From Muscardinus avellanarius (Eukaryota; Chordata; Mammalia; Rodentia; Gliridae), in assembly GCA_963383645.1 (NCBI GenBank), contig OY726572.1, positions 24,621,292 through 24,685,291 of the forward strand: 64,000 nt of DNA, read 5' to 3'. The position numbers were made by a program, and so were the translations under genes. Shown in pieces: positions 33,940 through 45,689 of this stretch. The stretch's first letter is position 1, and every line of letters starts with the position of its first letter. The notes under the pieces were generated by a model. The model was not told the DNA's origin, searched no databases, and saw only the letters and a list, made by a program, of their open reading frames with translations.

Positions 33940-35700
33940 ACTCCACATATAGTTGATGGGGTGAAAGTCAAATCCCTTAGTTTGGCACAGGTGGCCCCTC
34001 GTGACCTCCTCAACCTGCGTACTCCCCTACTCTACACAATTATGAAAGCTGTCAGGTTGAAGTCCCTAAACTCCTCCCTCATCCCTCCTTCCCCATGAAT
34101 CCTGACAACCAGCAACCGAGCCCAGTCCCTCCTCCAGGGACTGGACCAATCCATCTAGTCCCCCCACATCTTCAACAATCCTCTCTTCTGCATCTTCATC
34201 CCCTCTCTCTCCATCCCAACAACATTTCAAGTCACCCAGTTCTTTCCCATCTTACCATTTCCTTGATCCTGTTATCCCCTCTAGCAATCACCACCCCTTC
34301 TTTCTTCCCTCTGCAACCAGACTCTTGAGGTGCCCTCTGAATTTCCTCCCTTTACATTTATTCCAGTCTGCATTGTGCCCGACCACCCCGCCAAAACAGC
34401 TCTCTCTAAAATCCTCAATGACATAGAGGATGCTGAATCAAATAAAATGCTGTTCAGACCTCACTCTTTGGAGAGAACACTTGCCATGTCAACTGCACTG
34501 GGCTCCCAGACTCCCCAGCTTCTTATAGACTTCGTGGCTGCTCTTCCCCTAGCCTAAACTGCCAATACTGGACGGAGCACCTCAGACTAATTTCCAGTTC
34601 CTCTGCCATCCTCCTGGCCCTGAGCTCTGCCCATTAGCTAAGCAATCCCTCCATATCTCAGATAATCCATCTGCATCTATGACTCTCAAATAAATACCCC
34701 TAACCCAGACTTCTCTGAGATCCAGATCTGTCTATACAACTGCCTATTGTCTGTTAGGTTATTCACAAAAACTTCAGGCCCAATATCACCAAACTTAAAC
34801 TCATGTCATGCACCCCACAGTTGGTATTTCTCCAATGTTTTAGCTTTCAGCAAACTGCGCCCACAAAAAACCTGCTGCTATCTATTCTTCCCCCTAAAAT
34901 ACCCAGCATTTGCTCTTCATTGCCATTACTCTAAACCAAGCTGCCATCTTCCATGCCTGGAGCAGAGAAGCAGTCCCCTCTTCCTCCTTTTTCTTCTTCC
35001 TCTTCTTTAAAGGGCTATCCTTCTAACTCAAGAGTTCTGGACCATCGCTATACATTAATGTCACCTGCGGAACTTGGAATAATTGCTATTACCTGAGCCT
35101 CAACCCCAAATGAGTAAAGCAGACCCTCCAGCAGTGGGCTCCAGACAGCCTTATATGAAAAGCTCCCCAGGTACTTCTGACCTGCACCTAGGGGCGAGAG
35201 TCACTGGTCTAACTGGCCCCCTTGGCCACGATCACTGTACTTCATTTCCCACACAACACCAGAGGAGCCTACTTTGTAACATGTATCTTATGGCCTCCTT
35301 CCCTTGGCTCTTGGAATAAGGATCACAGCTTTTCCAACATTGCCATCACTCTCTGCTGGCCTCTTGCAAGTCTGGTCCTCCCTCGGGGACTCTCTTCTCC
35401 TCCAAGACTCTCACATGTGCGGTTCTTTTTTTCTGGAACGCCTCATCTGAGTCTTCCCCCTTCGCTGTCTACTCCTCAGGCAGGCTTTCCTGACTTCCTA
35501 TTCATGCTCCCATAGCTGCCTTCTTCCTTCACAAACATGGCACAAGTATAAGCATACAGTTATCGGAGTCATTTTTATTTGTTTAATTTTTGTTTTTCCT
35601 CTACAAAGAATGATCATGGCTACCTCATTCTTCCCTGTATTTTTGGCACTTAACCCAACGACCTGGCATCTAGTAGATATTTAATAAAACTTAATGAAAT
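33940..35700 (+). mobile_element. L2 LINE fragment with reverse-transcriptase remnant, plus strand
   Basis: Near 34390-34440 the frame reads AKTALSKILNDI, recalling the STETALLKVLNDI motif of L2 reverse transcriptase. CAACTGCCTATTGTCTGTTA and the 3' end with GCATCTAGTAGATATTTAAT complete it. A MER5-like element splits it at 35028-35212. The left limit is uncertain because 33500-33940 is pyrimidine-rich and unassigned. No intact ORF remains. Confidence 0.75.
35028..35212 (+). mobile_element. MER5A-like hAT MITE inside L2
   Basis: GAGTTCTGGACCATCGCTAT, ACATTAATGTCACCTGCGGA, GCTCCCCAGGTACTTCTGAC and GAGAGTCACTGGTCT follow the MER5A layout over about 185 bases. Confidence 0.65.
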
Positions 35701-36035
35701 GACCATGAATAAGCACATGTTCCTCACATCCGCACAGCCTGGCACATTTTTCCTTCTACCTAAAATGCACCGGCCTTGTCCAGAGCTTCTCCATTATGTC
35801 CCCAGCAAACTCCTACTGATCCTTCACAACCCATTTTCTAAGGCCTTTCTGCACACTCCCTTTCCCGTCCCCTCAGGCAGGGTTAGTCTCTCCTCCTCTG
35901 TAAGCTGATAGTATGCTTCCCCTTTGATTTCGTACAGGCTTGCTCTTCTTGCTGCAGCTGGGTCTTCTCCATCATCTCTCTTGTTTCTAGAGTTGATCAT
36001 TTGTTTGTTGGATGAATGAACGAATGAATGAGCTC
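35701..36035 (+). mobile_element. Second L2 3' end, plus strand
   Basis: CTACCTAAAATGCACCGGCC, CAGCAAACTCCTACTGATCC, GCAGGGTTAGTCTCTCCTCC and the terminal TTGTTGGATGAATGAACGAA are an L2 3' end, immediately after the first L2. Confidence 0.8.
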
Positions 36036-36484
36036 ACGGGGATCACATTACTTAGTCGTAATTCTAAAGTAATGAGCACATGTACAGATTGTTCCACAAC
36101 CTCTGTGCTAAGCTTCTGGGCCACACATAAAGTTCTTGGTTTGCGCCCCATCTGGACAGAGCTTTGTGGCTTTCCCTCTTGGGTCTCTCCAGAAAGGTCT
36201 GGAGCAGTTCTTTTGAGGCTATGGGGTGGGCTTCTAGCGTGGGGAAGGCCATGGGACTCTGCTCCTGGGGGGAGGGAGAGTACAGTTACAGCCGGCCCCC
36301 ACCCCACCATTGTTGAGCTGTTTTCCTGGGGTAGCCTAACACTGCTTTTAGGCCCCACTTGAAACCACTGAGTTGTTAAAGCTATAATTTCCAGCGAAGA
36401 GTGTTGGGTAGAGACCAAGGTCAGGATGGAGTGAGGAGGTGGTCCATGTCGATGAAAAAAATGAACCAGTAAGAAAGAGATGTT
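36036..36484. other. Intergenic sequence, nothing recognised
   Basis: Unique GC-moderate DNA; the 177-codon minus frame overlapping it (35987-36520) runs into the flanking repeats and has no known domain. Confidence 0.45.
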
Positions 36485-36725
36485 GCCGGGTGTGGTGGCG
36501 CACGCTTGCAATCCCAGCATTCGGGAAGCTGAGACCGGAGGATCGCGGTTCGCGGACAGCCTCAGCTACTTAGTGAGGCCCTCTGCAACTCAGTGAGACC
36601 TGGTTTCAAAATAAAGAATAAAAAACAGGACAGGGGGTGTAGCTCGGAGGTCAAATGCCCCTGGGTTCCATCCCCAGACCCGCAAAAAACAAACAAACAA
36701 ACCAAAAAAAAAAAAAAAAAAAAAA
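36485..36725 (+). mobile_element. B1-dID SINE, plus strand, young-looking
   Basis: GCCGGGTGTGGTGGCGCACG through CCATCCCCAGACCCGC, followed by a long A tail. It is close to the common form of the family here. A 14-base duplication with two mismatches, AAGAAAGAGATGTT / AAGAAAGCGATGCT, flanks it at 36471-36484 and 36726-36739. Confidence 0.95.
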
Positions 36726-37139
36726 AAGAAAGCGATGCTAAGTGGCAGACTCCAGCCATCCTTATATGGGAGCTCCTAGCATTTTCCACTCCTGATTCAG
36801 GCTGACCGATAACCCAGCCAAAAGTGCTCAGCCGGGAAGCTGGGCAGGAGGCACGTTGTGTTGGTTCATGTCTATTGACCAAGCGGAGAGAAGCTGGGCA
36901 GATAGGGAGGGCAGGGCTGGAGGAAGCCATCTGAGAAACACAGCTGAGGGCCCCTGGGTGCAGCCCCACCCTGCGTGTCTCAGGCCAATTTTCTCTTCTC
37001 TTGACCAACTGCACTGGTGACACAGGGGTTAAGTGGGGAACTGCCTTTGGAAGGGGACCACTACCATGAATTAGAAGCAGTGCTGAGGTGGCTATGAAAC
37101 ACCTTTCCCAGGCCAGAGAGACATAGCATGGTTGACATC

Positions 37140-37295
37140 ATGGATGATGATAATAACAGTAGTTAAGGTTTATGGAGCATTTCCGAAGCAGCAGGCCAAG
37201 AGCTCTACACCAACTGCCTTATCCATGATCCTAGCTCATGACCACAAGGAATCAAATTCTTTCCATTGCTCCTTCAGTTCCTCAACTGCTTCCCG
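37140..37295 (-). mobile_element. MIR, minus strand
   Basis: GATGATGATAATAACAGTAG, GGTTTATGGAGCATTTCCGA and CTTATCCATGATCCTAGCTC are the reverse MIR layout, decayed. Confidence 0.55.
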
Positions 37296-39175
37296 AGGTC
37301 GCCACAGGTGAAGGACATGAGCTGAAGTACAGGTGAGGCACTGTGTATGGGCCACCTACATTCTCTCAGTCTTGAGGTTCCAGGGACCCTTAGCTACTGG
37401 CTGTGTCCCAGATAATTCTGAGACTAACTCTCCAACAGCCCCTGCCAACTCTCAGTGGGCCCCAGTACCTGTACCATGCACCTGTCTTCCTGCATCTGGG
37501 TCCCCTGCTACCCCTAAAGTTGCCACTGGCAAGCCTCATCTGTGAACCCTGAAGGGTGAGGTCCCCAGAACTCTGACCTATAGGAACAGGAGACAGTGGA
37601 CATATTGTGATCCCCATTCCACCCCTGGACAGGCTGTCCTGGCGCTCAGAGGTCCACACAGGTACTAGGAAAATGACCCCAGATAATCAAGTCATCCATC
37701 TGTTTAATGTAAGCAGTATCCAGCTCAGCAGCACGGCCTTGTGTTGGTTCACCTGGATGCTGGCCTCGCTCCCTTCTTCCTGATTCCTAAGAATAGCACA
37801 CCGTGATAAAACAGTGGCCTGTCAGTGTGTGCTTCAGGGTACCCAGGCTCGGTATAAATGATAACATCAGTTATGTTAAGGGAGCGAAATACAGGTTGGT
37901 GGAAAACTCCACACAGAAGACTATGGATTTTATTCTGTAATAAGAGGGAGCTGTGATTTGCAGGAAGGTGACATTCACAGCTGGGGGGAGAATAGAAACA
38001 GAAAATAAAAGCTCAAGACAGGAGGTCTGGTTGGTGGCTACAGCCACTAACTAATCTGGATGGAGCTGGAGATGCTTGAGCAACTTTGAGGAACTCATCT
38101 GGTGGCCGGTGGGGTAAATAGAAATAAAGCCTCCAGCTGCTCAGCTTTGTCTATCCTTGACCTCTTATCCCTGGTTACAGCTTGGGGAGCGTCCTGGTCC
38201 TCTGGTGCCCCACCATCATTCACCTGCATGAAGATTTCCATGCTTTGTCAGATATAGAAGGTCTGAGGAAACTTCCTTGAATCCAAATTGCCTAACATGA
38301 CTAAACATTCCAGAAATCCTGCTCAGAGTCCTGAGCTCTCTCTTCCCTTTGGATGGTCAGGTTTAGCCTTTGTGTTTGTCCCCAAAGGAAGGACTTTGCC
38401 ATGGGCCGCCTGTTAGCCTGGGCACAGAGATTCCTCGGTCCAGCTCTTCACTATCTGCCTTGATCCCATTCCTCAGGTGTTTGTCTCTCCTGCTTCCCTT
38501 TCCTTCTCACTCTACCCAGTTGTCCACCAACAAGCACCATGAAAGCTCCTTGGTCATGGTTTCTATTAACACAAAGGTGGTCACCAGCAGCCATAGCAAG
38601 AAGTTCCAGGAAGGTGGATTTTGGCTCTGCATGTGTGCCTAAGCTTTGGTAGGGGAAGGATTGATTCCATCTGAATGAAGTAAACAGCCTTATACTCCAC
38701 TGAGCCTGAGGTCACACCAGGCCCTAAGCAAAATCTATACCCTCCAAATGGCCCAGCACTCCTAACTTGTTAGCATTCTGCACTCAATAATGTATTTTTT
38801 AAAAGTTTAATTAATAGGACATAATACCAACACACTAGTCACTCCAGGGGACCCCCCCATCCTCCTGTCTTGGGAGCCAGGCTGCACTTTCCAGACATTT
38901 TACCCACAACTCTTCCTGTGGGTGTTTTTCTACCCGCTCCAACATGAGCACAATACCAGTCTTTCAGCAGGAGGCCTTCCCAGTGACTGTCACAAGGAGT
39001 GTTGAGGCTGCTGATGGTCCTAAAAGTAGATTCAGGATCCACAGCAAGAAGAGATGAAGGAGGGAAAACTCTGTTCCTCCCCCTGCCAACAACCACCTGC
39101 CTTCTCACTAGTCCCCACTGAGGAGGAAAACTTCTGATCAGTGCTATCATGTCATATCTTTTCATGTCATTTTTA
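37296..39175. other. Intergenic sequence, nothing firmly recognised
   Basis: Mixed unique DNA. A stretch at about 37860-38060 (GACTATGGATTTTATTCTGT, GGAGATGCTTGAGCAACTTT) resembles an old repeat I cannot name. No exon is recognised. Confidence 0.45.
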
Positions 39176-40226
39176 TTTAACTTATTTTTATATAAAATAT
39201 ATATTTATATTTTTATATTTCATTTTGTTTTCTGATGAACAGAAGAGAAAGCTTGCCTTTTCTTAAAATCCAGCCTAATAATCTCTGCCTTTTAAAATAG
39301 AGCCATTTATACATTTTACATTTAATGTGATTCTTGGTACAATTGGTATGGAATTTACCATCTCACCCATTTTCATTTGTATTTGTTCTCTATGTTTTTT
39401 GTATTTTCATCTTGTGGACTAATTTTTGTAATTCTACTTTACCTCTTTTATTGACTTATTGTGTTTGTTTTGCTTTGCTTTGAATTTTTGCTTTCAATTT
39501 TATAGTATGTATTTTTATTTACCATAATCTGCCTTCAACTAACTTATGTTATATGCCAACTCACATATAGCATAAGAACCTTAAAGTATACTTTAATTTC
39601 TTTTTTGGTACTGGGGATTGAACCTAGGGTTTCATTCCTCTGTGTAGATCAAGACTCCTATTTGATTTCATTTTTCTCCATTCCCAAAGTCCTCCTTTAA
39701 CAATCTGATAGGATTGTTGATAATCTTTTTTCCGTTTTTGTATGTCTGAAAAAAACATGATTTCATCTTTTTTAAAAGGCTATTTTTTCTGCTTATAGAA
39801 TTCTAAGTTAATAGAATTTTCTTGCAGTTCATTAAAGATATCAACTGTCATTTCCATTACATTTTCCACCATCATCCTCTTTGTTCTCTGCGCTCTTTCC
39901 ATGGTTGTTGTTTTTAGACAATTTTATTAGGATATTGGTGAAGTTTTCTTTCTGCTTCTTGTGCTTGGGGTCCATTGAACTTCCTGGATTCTTTTTTCAA
40001 ATTAGAAAAATATTCAACTATTATTTTTCCCTTTATCTTTCTACTCCCCTTTGAGGACTGTAATTATTACATATTAAATTGTTTGAAGTCATCCTATAGC
40101 TAACTGAAGCTCTGTTTACTTTTATCCTTCAGTCTGCAGTGTATAATTTATTCTTAATCCCAACAAGTACATTTTTTCTTTCAGATATTGTACCTCTAAA
40201 AGTTTTTTTTTAATCTATATAAACTT

Positions 40227-40481
40227 AGCTGGGCGTGGTGGCGCACGCTTGTAATCCCTGTGCTTGGGAGGCTGAGACAGGAGGATCGCACAGGTTCCAA
40301 GCCAGCCTTAGCTACTTAGTGAGGCTCTCAGCTACTTAGTGAGACCCTGTTTCCAAATAAAATATAAAATGGGTCCGGGAGTATAGCCCAGAGGTAGAAA
40401 GCCTCTGGGTTCCACCCCCAGTACCACCAAAAAAACAAACAAAAAAACCCCCCAAAAAACCAACCAACAAACAAAAAAAAA
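40227..40481 (+). mobile_element. B1-dID SINE, plus strand, with odd 3' tail
   Basis: AGCTGGGCGTGGTGGCGCAC through CACCCCCAGTACCACC, then an A-rich tail. A 17-base duplication with one mismatch, TTAATCTATATAAACTT / TTAATCTATATACACTT, lies at 40210-40226 and 40499-40515. GATAAGTCTCAGCTAC sits between the A tail and the right duplicate. Confidence 0.93.
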
Positions 40482-40620
40482 AGATAAGTCTCAGCTACTT
40501 AATCTATATACACTTGATATGTGCCTTCTTTTTAAAGTATATGCATATATCTCTCATATTTACCTTAATATGCTCATGCTTTCCTCAGTCTTCTTGAACA
40601 CATAGAGTATATTTGTATCT

Positions 40621-40832
40621 TTTTTTTTTTTTAAGGTACTGAGGATGGAACCCAGGGGCATTCTACCTTCAAGTTTCACCCTCAGCCCTATTTTATTATT
40701 CTTTATTTTGAAACAGGGTCTCACCAAGTTGCAAAGGGCCTCACTAAGTAGCTGAGGCTGTCTGCAAACCGCAATCCTTCTGTCTCAGCCTCCCAAATGC
40801 TGGGATTACAAGCATTGGCCACCACGCCTGGC
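40621..40832 (-). mobile_element. B1-dID SINE, minus strand
   Basis: T-run, reverse ID arm (GGATGGAACCCAGGGGCATT), reverse B1 arm ending CACGCCTGGC. Duplicate TATTTG(T/C)ATCT lies at 40610-40620 and 40833-40843. Opposite in orientation to the SINE 140 bases upstream. Confidence 0.92.
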
Positions 40833-41165
40833 TATTTGCATCTTCTTTAGAAAGTTTTTGTCTATTTTTTCTATCATCTGGGTCATATCTGTACCTGTTT
40901 CCACCTGTTGATTGGTTTTTTTTTCTCCATTCTGGTTTTATTTTTCTGGTTCTTTGATGCTTGATCATTTTTCATTAGATGTCATGCAATGTGAATTTTA
41001 TGTTGTTGAATGATGAAGCTCTTTTTAATCTTTAAACACTTTTGAATTTTATTCTGGGGCTTCATAATTAAGCTATTTGGAAACAGTTTAATCTTTCAAG
41101 ATTTGCTTTTAAGTTTTTTAGGCAGAGCCAAAGCAATTTTTAATCTAGGGCCAATATTTGCCATT

Positions 41166-41907
41166 CCTAGTGTATGCAATGAGGTGCAATCAATGATTTT
41201 TAAACAAGAAAGGGACATGGTGGGCTTTGCATTTAAGAAAAACACTTTAGCATCATGAAGAAGATAGTGTGAAGAGACCGGGAAAGGAGAGGAAGACACA
41301 AGACAGAGCTGAAGTATTTATCCAGTCAAGGAAGCGCAGGAGCCTTCAACTAAGGCAGGAGTCCATGTGAGAGTTTGAAATATCAAAGTGGGAATCACTG
41401 GTGCTTATCTGGGCAGAGCAAGAGGGACAAGAGTGAGTCTGAGAAATGGTCTAAGGTTTCCTACTTGGATTTTTGGTGGGTTCTGAGGAAGTAAGATTTC
41501 CTGTGTTAGCAGGTTGCCAGACACTGGGAGTTTCCAATTGCCCTTTCTTGAGTCTCTCTAGCAATATCTGGTGCCTGATTGCAAATAAAAAGGTAGCGCT
41601 AAGACCATACAATCCAGGATATCTTCTGGTTTTTTGTTTGTTGTTTTGTTTTTGTTTTACTGCTGGCTCAAAAGGATGTTCTTGTTAAGTGAGGCTTATT
41701 GGAGGCCATGGGTTTGGGCAAAGCTCCTGCACTGGACCCAGGCAGACCACACTAAAAATCAAAACAGAGTCACTCATGCTAAATTTCCATATCATCAAAC
41801 CAGAACTCAGCTGTTATCTGACCCTCCAAGAATTAGGAATGAGAGCACTAGCCAAATATCTGGAATAGTCCAATTTCAATTGGCATGAGAATGAAGTTGT
41901 CTCTGCC

Positions 41908-41953
<46 letters not shown>

Positions 41954-42032
41954 AATGTTAACCAATCATTTTTTTAATCCATTGTGTTTTTGCCCCTGCC
42001 TTACAAGAAAAGTAACTTTGACATGATGGCCA
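41166..42032. other. Intergenic sequence with a CA repeat
   Basis: Old repeat-like text at about 41190-41460 (GAAAGGGACATGGTGGGCTT) that I cannot name, then unique DNA and a (CA)n run at 41911-41950. Confidence 0.4.
41911..41950. repeat. (CA)20 microsatellite
   Basis: Forty bases of uninterrupted AC repeat in unique sequence. Confidence 0.95.
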
Positions 42033-42033
42033 C

Positions 42034-42254
42034 CTTTTTTTTTATTTTTTATTTTTGGAACCCAGGGGAATTCTACCTCCGAGCCTAAAAGTAGGACCCC
42101 CAGTCCTACTTTTTTTATTCTTTATTTTTGAAACAGGGTCTCACTGTTCTACTTAGGCAAAGGGCCTAAGTAGCTGAGGCTGTCCGCGAATCCAGATCCT
42201 CCTGTCTCAGCCTCCCAAATGACGGAATTACAAGCATGTGCCACCACACCCGGC
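42034..42254 (-). mobile_element. B1-dID SINE, minus strand
   Basis: T-rich start, reverse ID arm with an altered centre (CCGAGCCTAAAAGTAGGACC), reverse B1 arm ending CACACCCGGC. The centre contains AGTAGGACCCCCAGTCCTACT, a small perfect palindrome not found in the other copies. Confidence 0.88.
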
Positions 42255-42339
42255 TTGGACAAGCTTTTTGTTTTTTGTTTTGCTTTTATCAGCCCTCCTC
42301 TGGCTACAAAGCCAACTCCTTCTGTTCAGGCCCCATTGG

Positions 42340-42660
42340 AGCATTTACTATATTTTATGAAATAAAACGTTGCCTGATTCTACAATTGAACACAGAGCCA
42401 ATTAAGATCTTTAAATTGTTGTAATTTTATCCTCTGACAGTGTTCAATTTAAGACTTTGAGCAGCTATGGCTTCTCCTGTCTATGACATCACAGACTTTC
42501 TCCTGTTCAAAACCACAATTTTCTCTGTCTAAGTGTGTACCATTTGGTGCCTCAGAGAGCCGGGCAAATTACAGCCTTTTATAGCACTGTGTTTTTATAA
42601 TATGACAGGATGCCTCAAAATTACATTAATAGCTCTAGTGAGGCAATTATATTAGTCTAG
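42340..42660. promoter_or_regulatory. Candidate conserved noncoding element between SINEs
   Basis: A unique AT-rich stretch between two SINEs, with CCAATTAAG, TTCAATTTAAG, CTATGACATCACAG (CRE-like) and TACATTAATAG. It lacks repeat character and microsatellites and has the look of a conserved element, but conservation cannot be seen from one genome. Confidence 0.25.
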
Positions 42661-42868
42661 GATCAAGTTTGTCTCTCTTTAATGAAAAAAATGTTAATGA
42701 AGAATTTCGTTCATAAAATGTCGAAATGGCCTTTCCAGCCCATATGGAGCTATCCAGAGAAACTTCCTCAAAGTTTATGGAGTCTATGGTTAGTTCCACA
42801 GGTTGGAACTCAACCTTCTCCTCCATTCCCATTTTCAGAAGAAAATGCTTCTCAAAAACTACTTACTA

Positions 42869-43089
42869 GCTGGGCGTGGTGGCACACATTTGTAATCTCA
42901 GCATTCGGGAGGCTGAGACCGGAGGATCGTGGTTCGCGGACAGTCTCAGCTACTTATTGAGCTCCTCTGCAACTTACTGAGACCCTGTTTCAAAATAAAG
43001 AATAAAAAATAGGGCAGGGGGTGTAGCTCGGAGGTCGAATGCCCCTGGGTTCCATCCCCAGACCAAAAAAAACAAAACAAAACAAAACA
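42869..43089 (+). mobile_element. B1-dID SINE, plus strand
   Basis: GCTGGGCGTGGTGGCACACA through CCATCCCCAGACC, then a (CAAAA)n tail. The flanks CTACTTACTA at about 42859-42868 and 43094-43103 are the target duplication. Confidence 0.93.
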
Positions 43090-43103
43090 AAAGCTACTTA
43101 CTA

Positions 43104-43302
43104 GTTGAGTGTGGTGACACGGTCCAGTAATTTTAGTACTTGGGAGGCTGAGATTCGGGAATCATAGGTTTGATTCTCAGGTCTCAGCCTATGGTCAGCA
43201 AGTAGCAAGACCCTGTTTCAAAATAAAAATAAAAGAGGGTTGAAGATGTAGCTCAGAGTAGAATGTTTCTGTGTTCCTGAGTTTAATCCCCAGTAACAGA
43301 CA

Positions 43303-43347
<45 letters not shown>
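43104..43347 (+). mobile_element. Older B1-dID SINE with (CA)n tail, plus strand
   Basis: GTTGAGTGTGGTGACACGGT, GACCCTGTTTCAAAATAAAA, GAAGATGTAGCTCAGAGTAG and TTTAATCCCCAGTAACAG are a decayed dimer. Its tail has become a (CA)n run at 43306-43346. The SINE at 42869 landed at its 5' edge. Confidence 0.85.
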
Positions 43348-43354
<7 letters not shown>

Positions 43355-45019
43355 CCCATGTCATTTGTCCCTTTCTCTGATGCATTATCATGTTTTCAGG
43401 TAGGAGAGCCCAGAACACTAATCACGTGTCCAGTTGCAACTATGACCTTGGGGATTGCTTTGCCCACACTGGTGTAAAGAAAGAGTTAAATAAAAAAAAG
43501 TTCAGCAAGTGAGACTCATTCACTTCCTCTCTCTGCCACTTCCTTTGGCTATGAATTTGACCAAAAGTAAGCTGTCCTTAATTAGTTTATCCAAATAAAA
43601 AAGTGCTTCCCGCCTAGCCGGGGGCCCAGGGAAGCCAAGGACTTGGGTTGACCTGCAAGGCAGTTGTTTCCTCCTGGGGTAAGAAATGTTTGGGGCTCAA
43701 ATCTAAATAACGAAATGACAGGAAATTCTGAACACAGTATCACAGTTCATACACTTTGCAAATTGGTGGGGCCCTTTCTCATTTCCTCTATTTTCTTGTA
43801 CATGTTTCACACATACATGCACACCCAAATAAGCCAGCCTAAATAGACTGGTAAAGTTGTACTTAGCCGTTTGTTGTAGTTCTTAATGAAAGCGATTAAA
43901 ACCAAATTAACTGACGGTAACTGAGATCCACCTCAATATTAAACTCCCTCTTTTAAAATGAAAAATAAAACTAAAGCAAAGGGTTAAATTATTTGCATAG
44001 TTAGCACCATACCAATTATCTGAAAAGATGCAGGCCCTAAGTCTGCCTCCGAAGCTAGGAAAATGCTAACTATGGTCTGCATCTCCTGGCACCAAGGAAG
44101 CTGCTCTTAAGTGATCCTAAATACCAAAACATGCCCAGGCTGTATTTCTTAAGCACCGAAGTTGAAATTTCCAACACAACAAACCTCAAAACATTTGGTT
44201 TCCAGCAGTGTCCGGATGTGTTCAAGCCTGATTTTGCCCAAGTCTGGGGTAAAGGAACAGAGGAATCCAGGAGGAGCCACAAGTGGGTGGATTAGGGAGG
44301 GTGAGCGGGGTAACTGGTAAGGATGGGATGCAGTCCAACAAAATTCAAATGATGGGCTGAAAATAGAAACAGTCTCCCGAAAGGCTCCAAAGAGACAATA
44401 TATTATTAAAAAGATAATTTTCAGAAAAAGATAAAATCATGATTCGCATATAGATATGATGATATGAATGCCAAGGAATTTGTTTACTCTTGATACCAGA
44501 AAGCCAGGCAGATGTTCAGAGGAAAATGGAAAACACACATTTATATTGAGTATAGGCATGCTGAGGTGCACTTTAAAAGGGCGACAGACTGGTTTTTGCC
44601 AAAATAGGAGGAAGCCAATTAAATCATTCTCAGAACAGAATTTCTGTATCTATTACTTAAAATTTTTACAATGTAGAGTGTTGCAAACTGGCTCAAAGAC
44701 AAGGAACAGTTGACTCTTATGACCTAGAAGGCTAGACTAAGATGGCACGTAGTTTCCTACTGAAACACAACATTTTTTCTTCAACAGTCAGAAGTGGTTG
44801 ATAAGGGAAAGCCAGGTTCCTTGGGGGAGCGTCCCTTCCCAGAGAGGACATTTCATGGGGAGATTAAGGCCCAGGAAGAGGCGTTGAGTCAGAGAGCAGC
44901 AGACACAGCCTAATCATTTTGTTATTTATTAAATTCTATCACTGCACCCACATCAAAGCACAAATGTGGAATTAAAATGGGAAAGCTAGGAGAAAGATCT
45001 TTTTCTTTTTTTCAAATTT
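43348..45019. other. Intergenic unique sequence
   Basis: Apart from the candidate element at 43840-44050 I recognise nothing. Short frames such as 44070-44282 minus have no known homologue. Confidence 0.45.
43840..44050. promoter_or_regulatory. Candidate noncoding element with octamer-like site
   Basis: Unique sequence with ATTATTTGCATAGTTAG (an ATTTGCAT octamer core near 43990), GATTAAAACC, AAATTAACTG and CCAATTATC. It is AT-rich, so motif density is partly expected. Confidence 0.22.
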
Positions 45020-45212
45020 TTCCTTGATCTTGGGAATTGAACACAAGGGCATTCTATCTCTAAGCTACATCCCCAGCCCTTTTCATTTTGAAACAGGGGC
45101 TTGCTCAGTTACTGAGGGTCTTGCTAAGTTGCTGAGGCTGTCCTCCAACCTGTGGTCCTCCTGTGTATGCCTTCCAAGTAGTGGAAATACAGGCATGTAC
45201 CATCAAACCTTC
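45020..45212 (-). mobile_element. Older B1-dID SINE, minus strand
   Basis: GGGAATTGAACACAAGGGCA, CTAAGCTACATCCCCAGCCC, TTTTGAAACAGGGGCTTGCT and CAGGCATGTACCATCAAACC are the reverse dimer, well diverged. Confidence 0.85.
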
Positions 45213-45689
45213 CTGAGGGATATCTTAATTAATCTTCTAGTCTTAGGTCAACATTTCACAGATGAGAGACCTAGGATATGGCTTTAAGTCACTCAGCTGT
45301 GCTAAAAGTTTCTAATCCTAGTGGCGATCATGAGCTGGGCTCCAGAGGACCCAAGGCTCGCCCCCACCCATGTATGCAAAATATATAAGCCTAATAAAAG
45401 TTCATTTTTCTGGAGATGAGTAAAGAATGTTCATCCCGTAGATGATCTTACCTCTATATTATACCCTACAGCACATAAAATTTACCTACATCTATTTATA
45501 AACATAATTGAAATGGCTATCTTCATAGAATTCTTTAAAAGCTTTATTTGTGAGAAGGGGGGACAGTTTCAAATTAAAAAAAAAAGCTAAGAAACTTGAA
45601 AAATTTATTCCCACTCTGTGGATAAATTACCCTGTAACAAATGAGGCTTTCCAGATCATTCCATCGTTCCTTCTGAAGTACCAGAGAGA

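Larger units (their letters stand above)
39176..41165. mobile_element. Old L1-like element, split by two SINEs
   Basis: AT-rich text with TTTAATGTGATTCTTGGTAC, TTGTGCTTGGGGTCCATTGA, TCATCTGGGTCATATCTGTA, GCTATTTGGAAACAGTTTAA and AATCTAGGGCCAAT matches old L1M-type repeats. Orientation is uncertain to me; it reads mostly as reverse. A partial ID-like scrap (TTGGTACTGGGGATTGAACC) lies at 39604-39640. Confidence 0.6.

Noticed and set aside
33186..33956. Longest plus-strand open frame, 256 codons
   Set aside because: It runs from a MIR through pyrimidine-rich DNA into the start of an L2, is Pro/Ser/Leu/Cys-rich by composition, and shows no known domain, start context or splice sites.
34330..34557. 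A small gene around AKTALSKILNDI
   Set aside because: The motif belongs to a L2 reverse-transcriptase remnant, with no intact frame.
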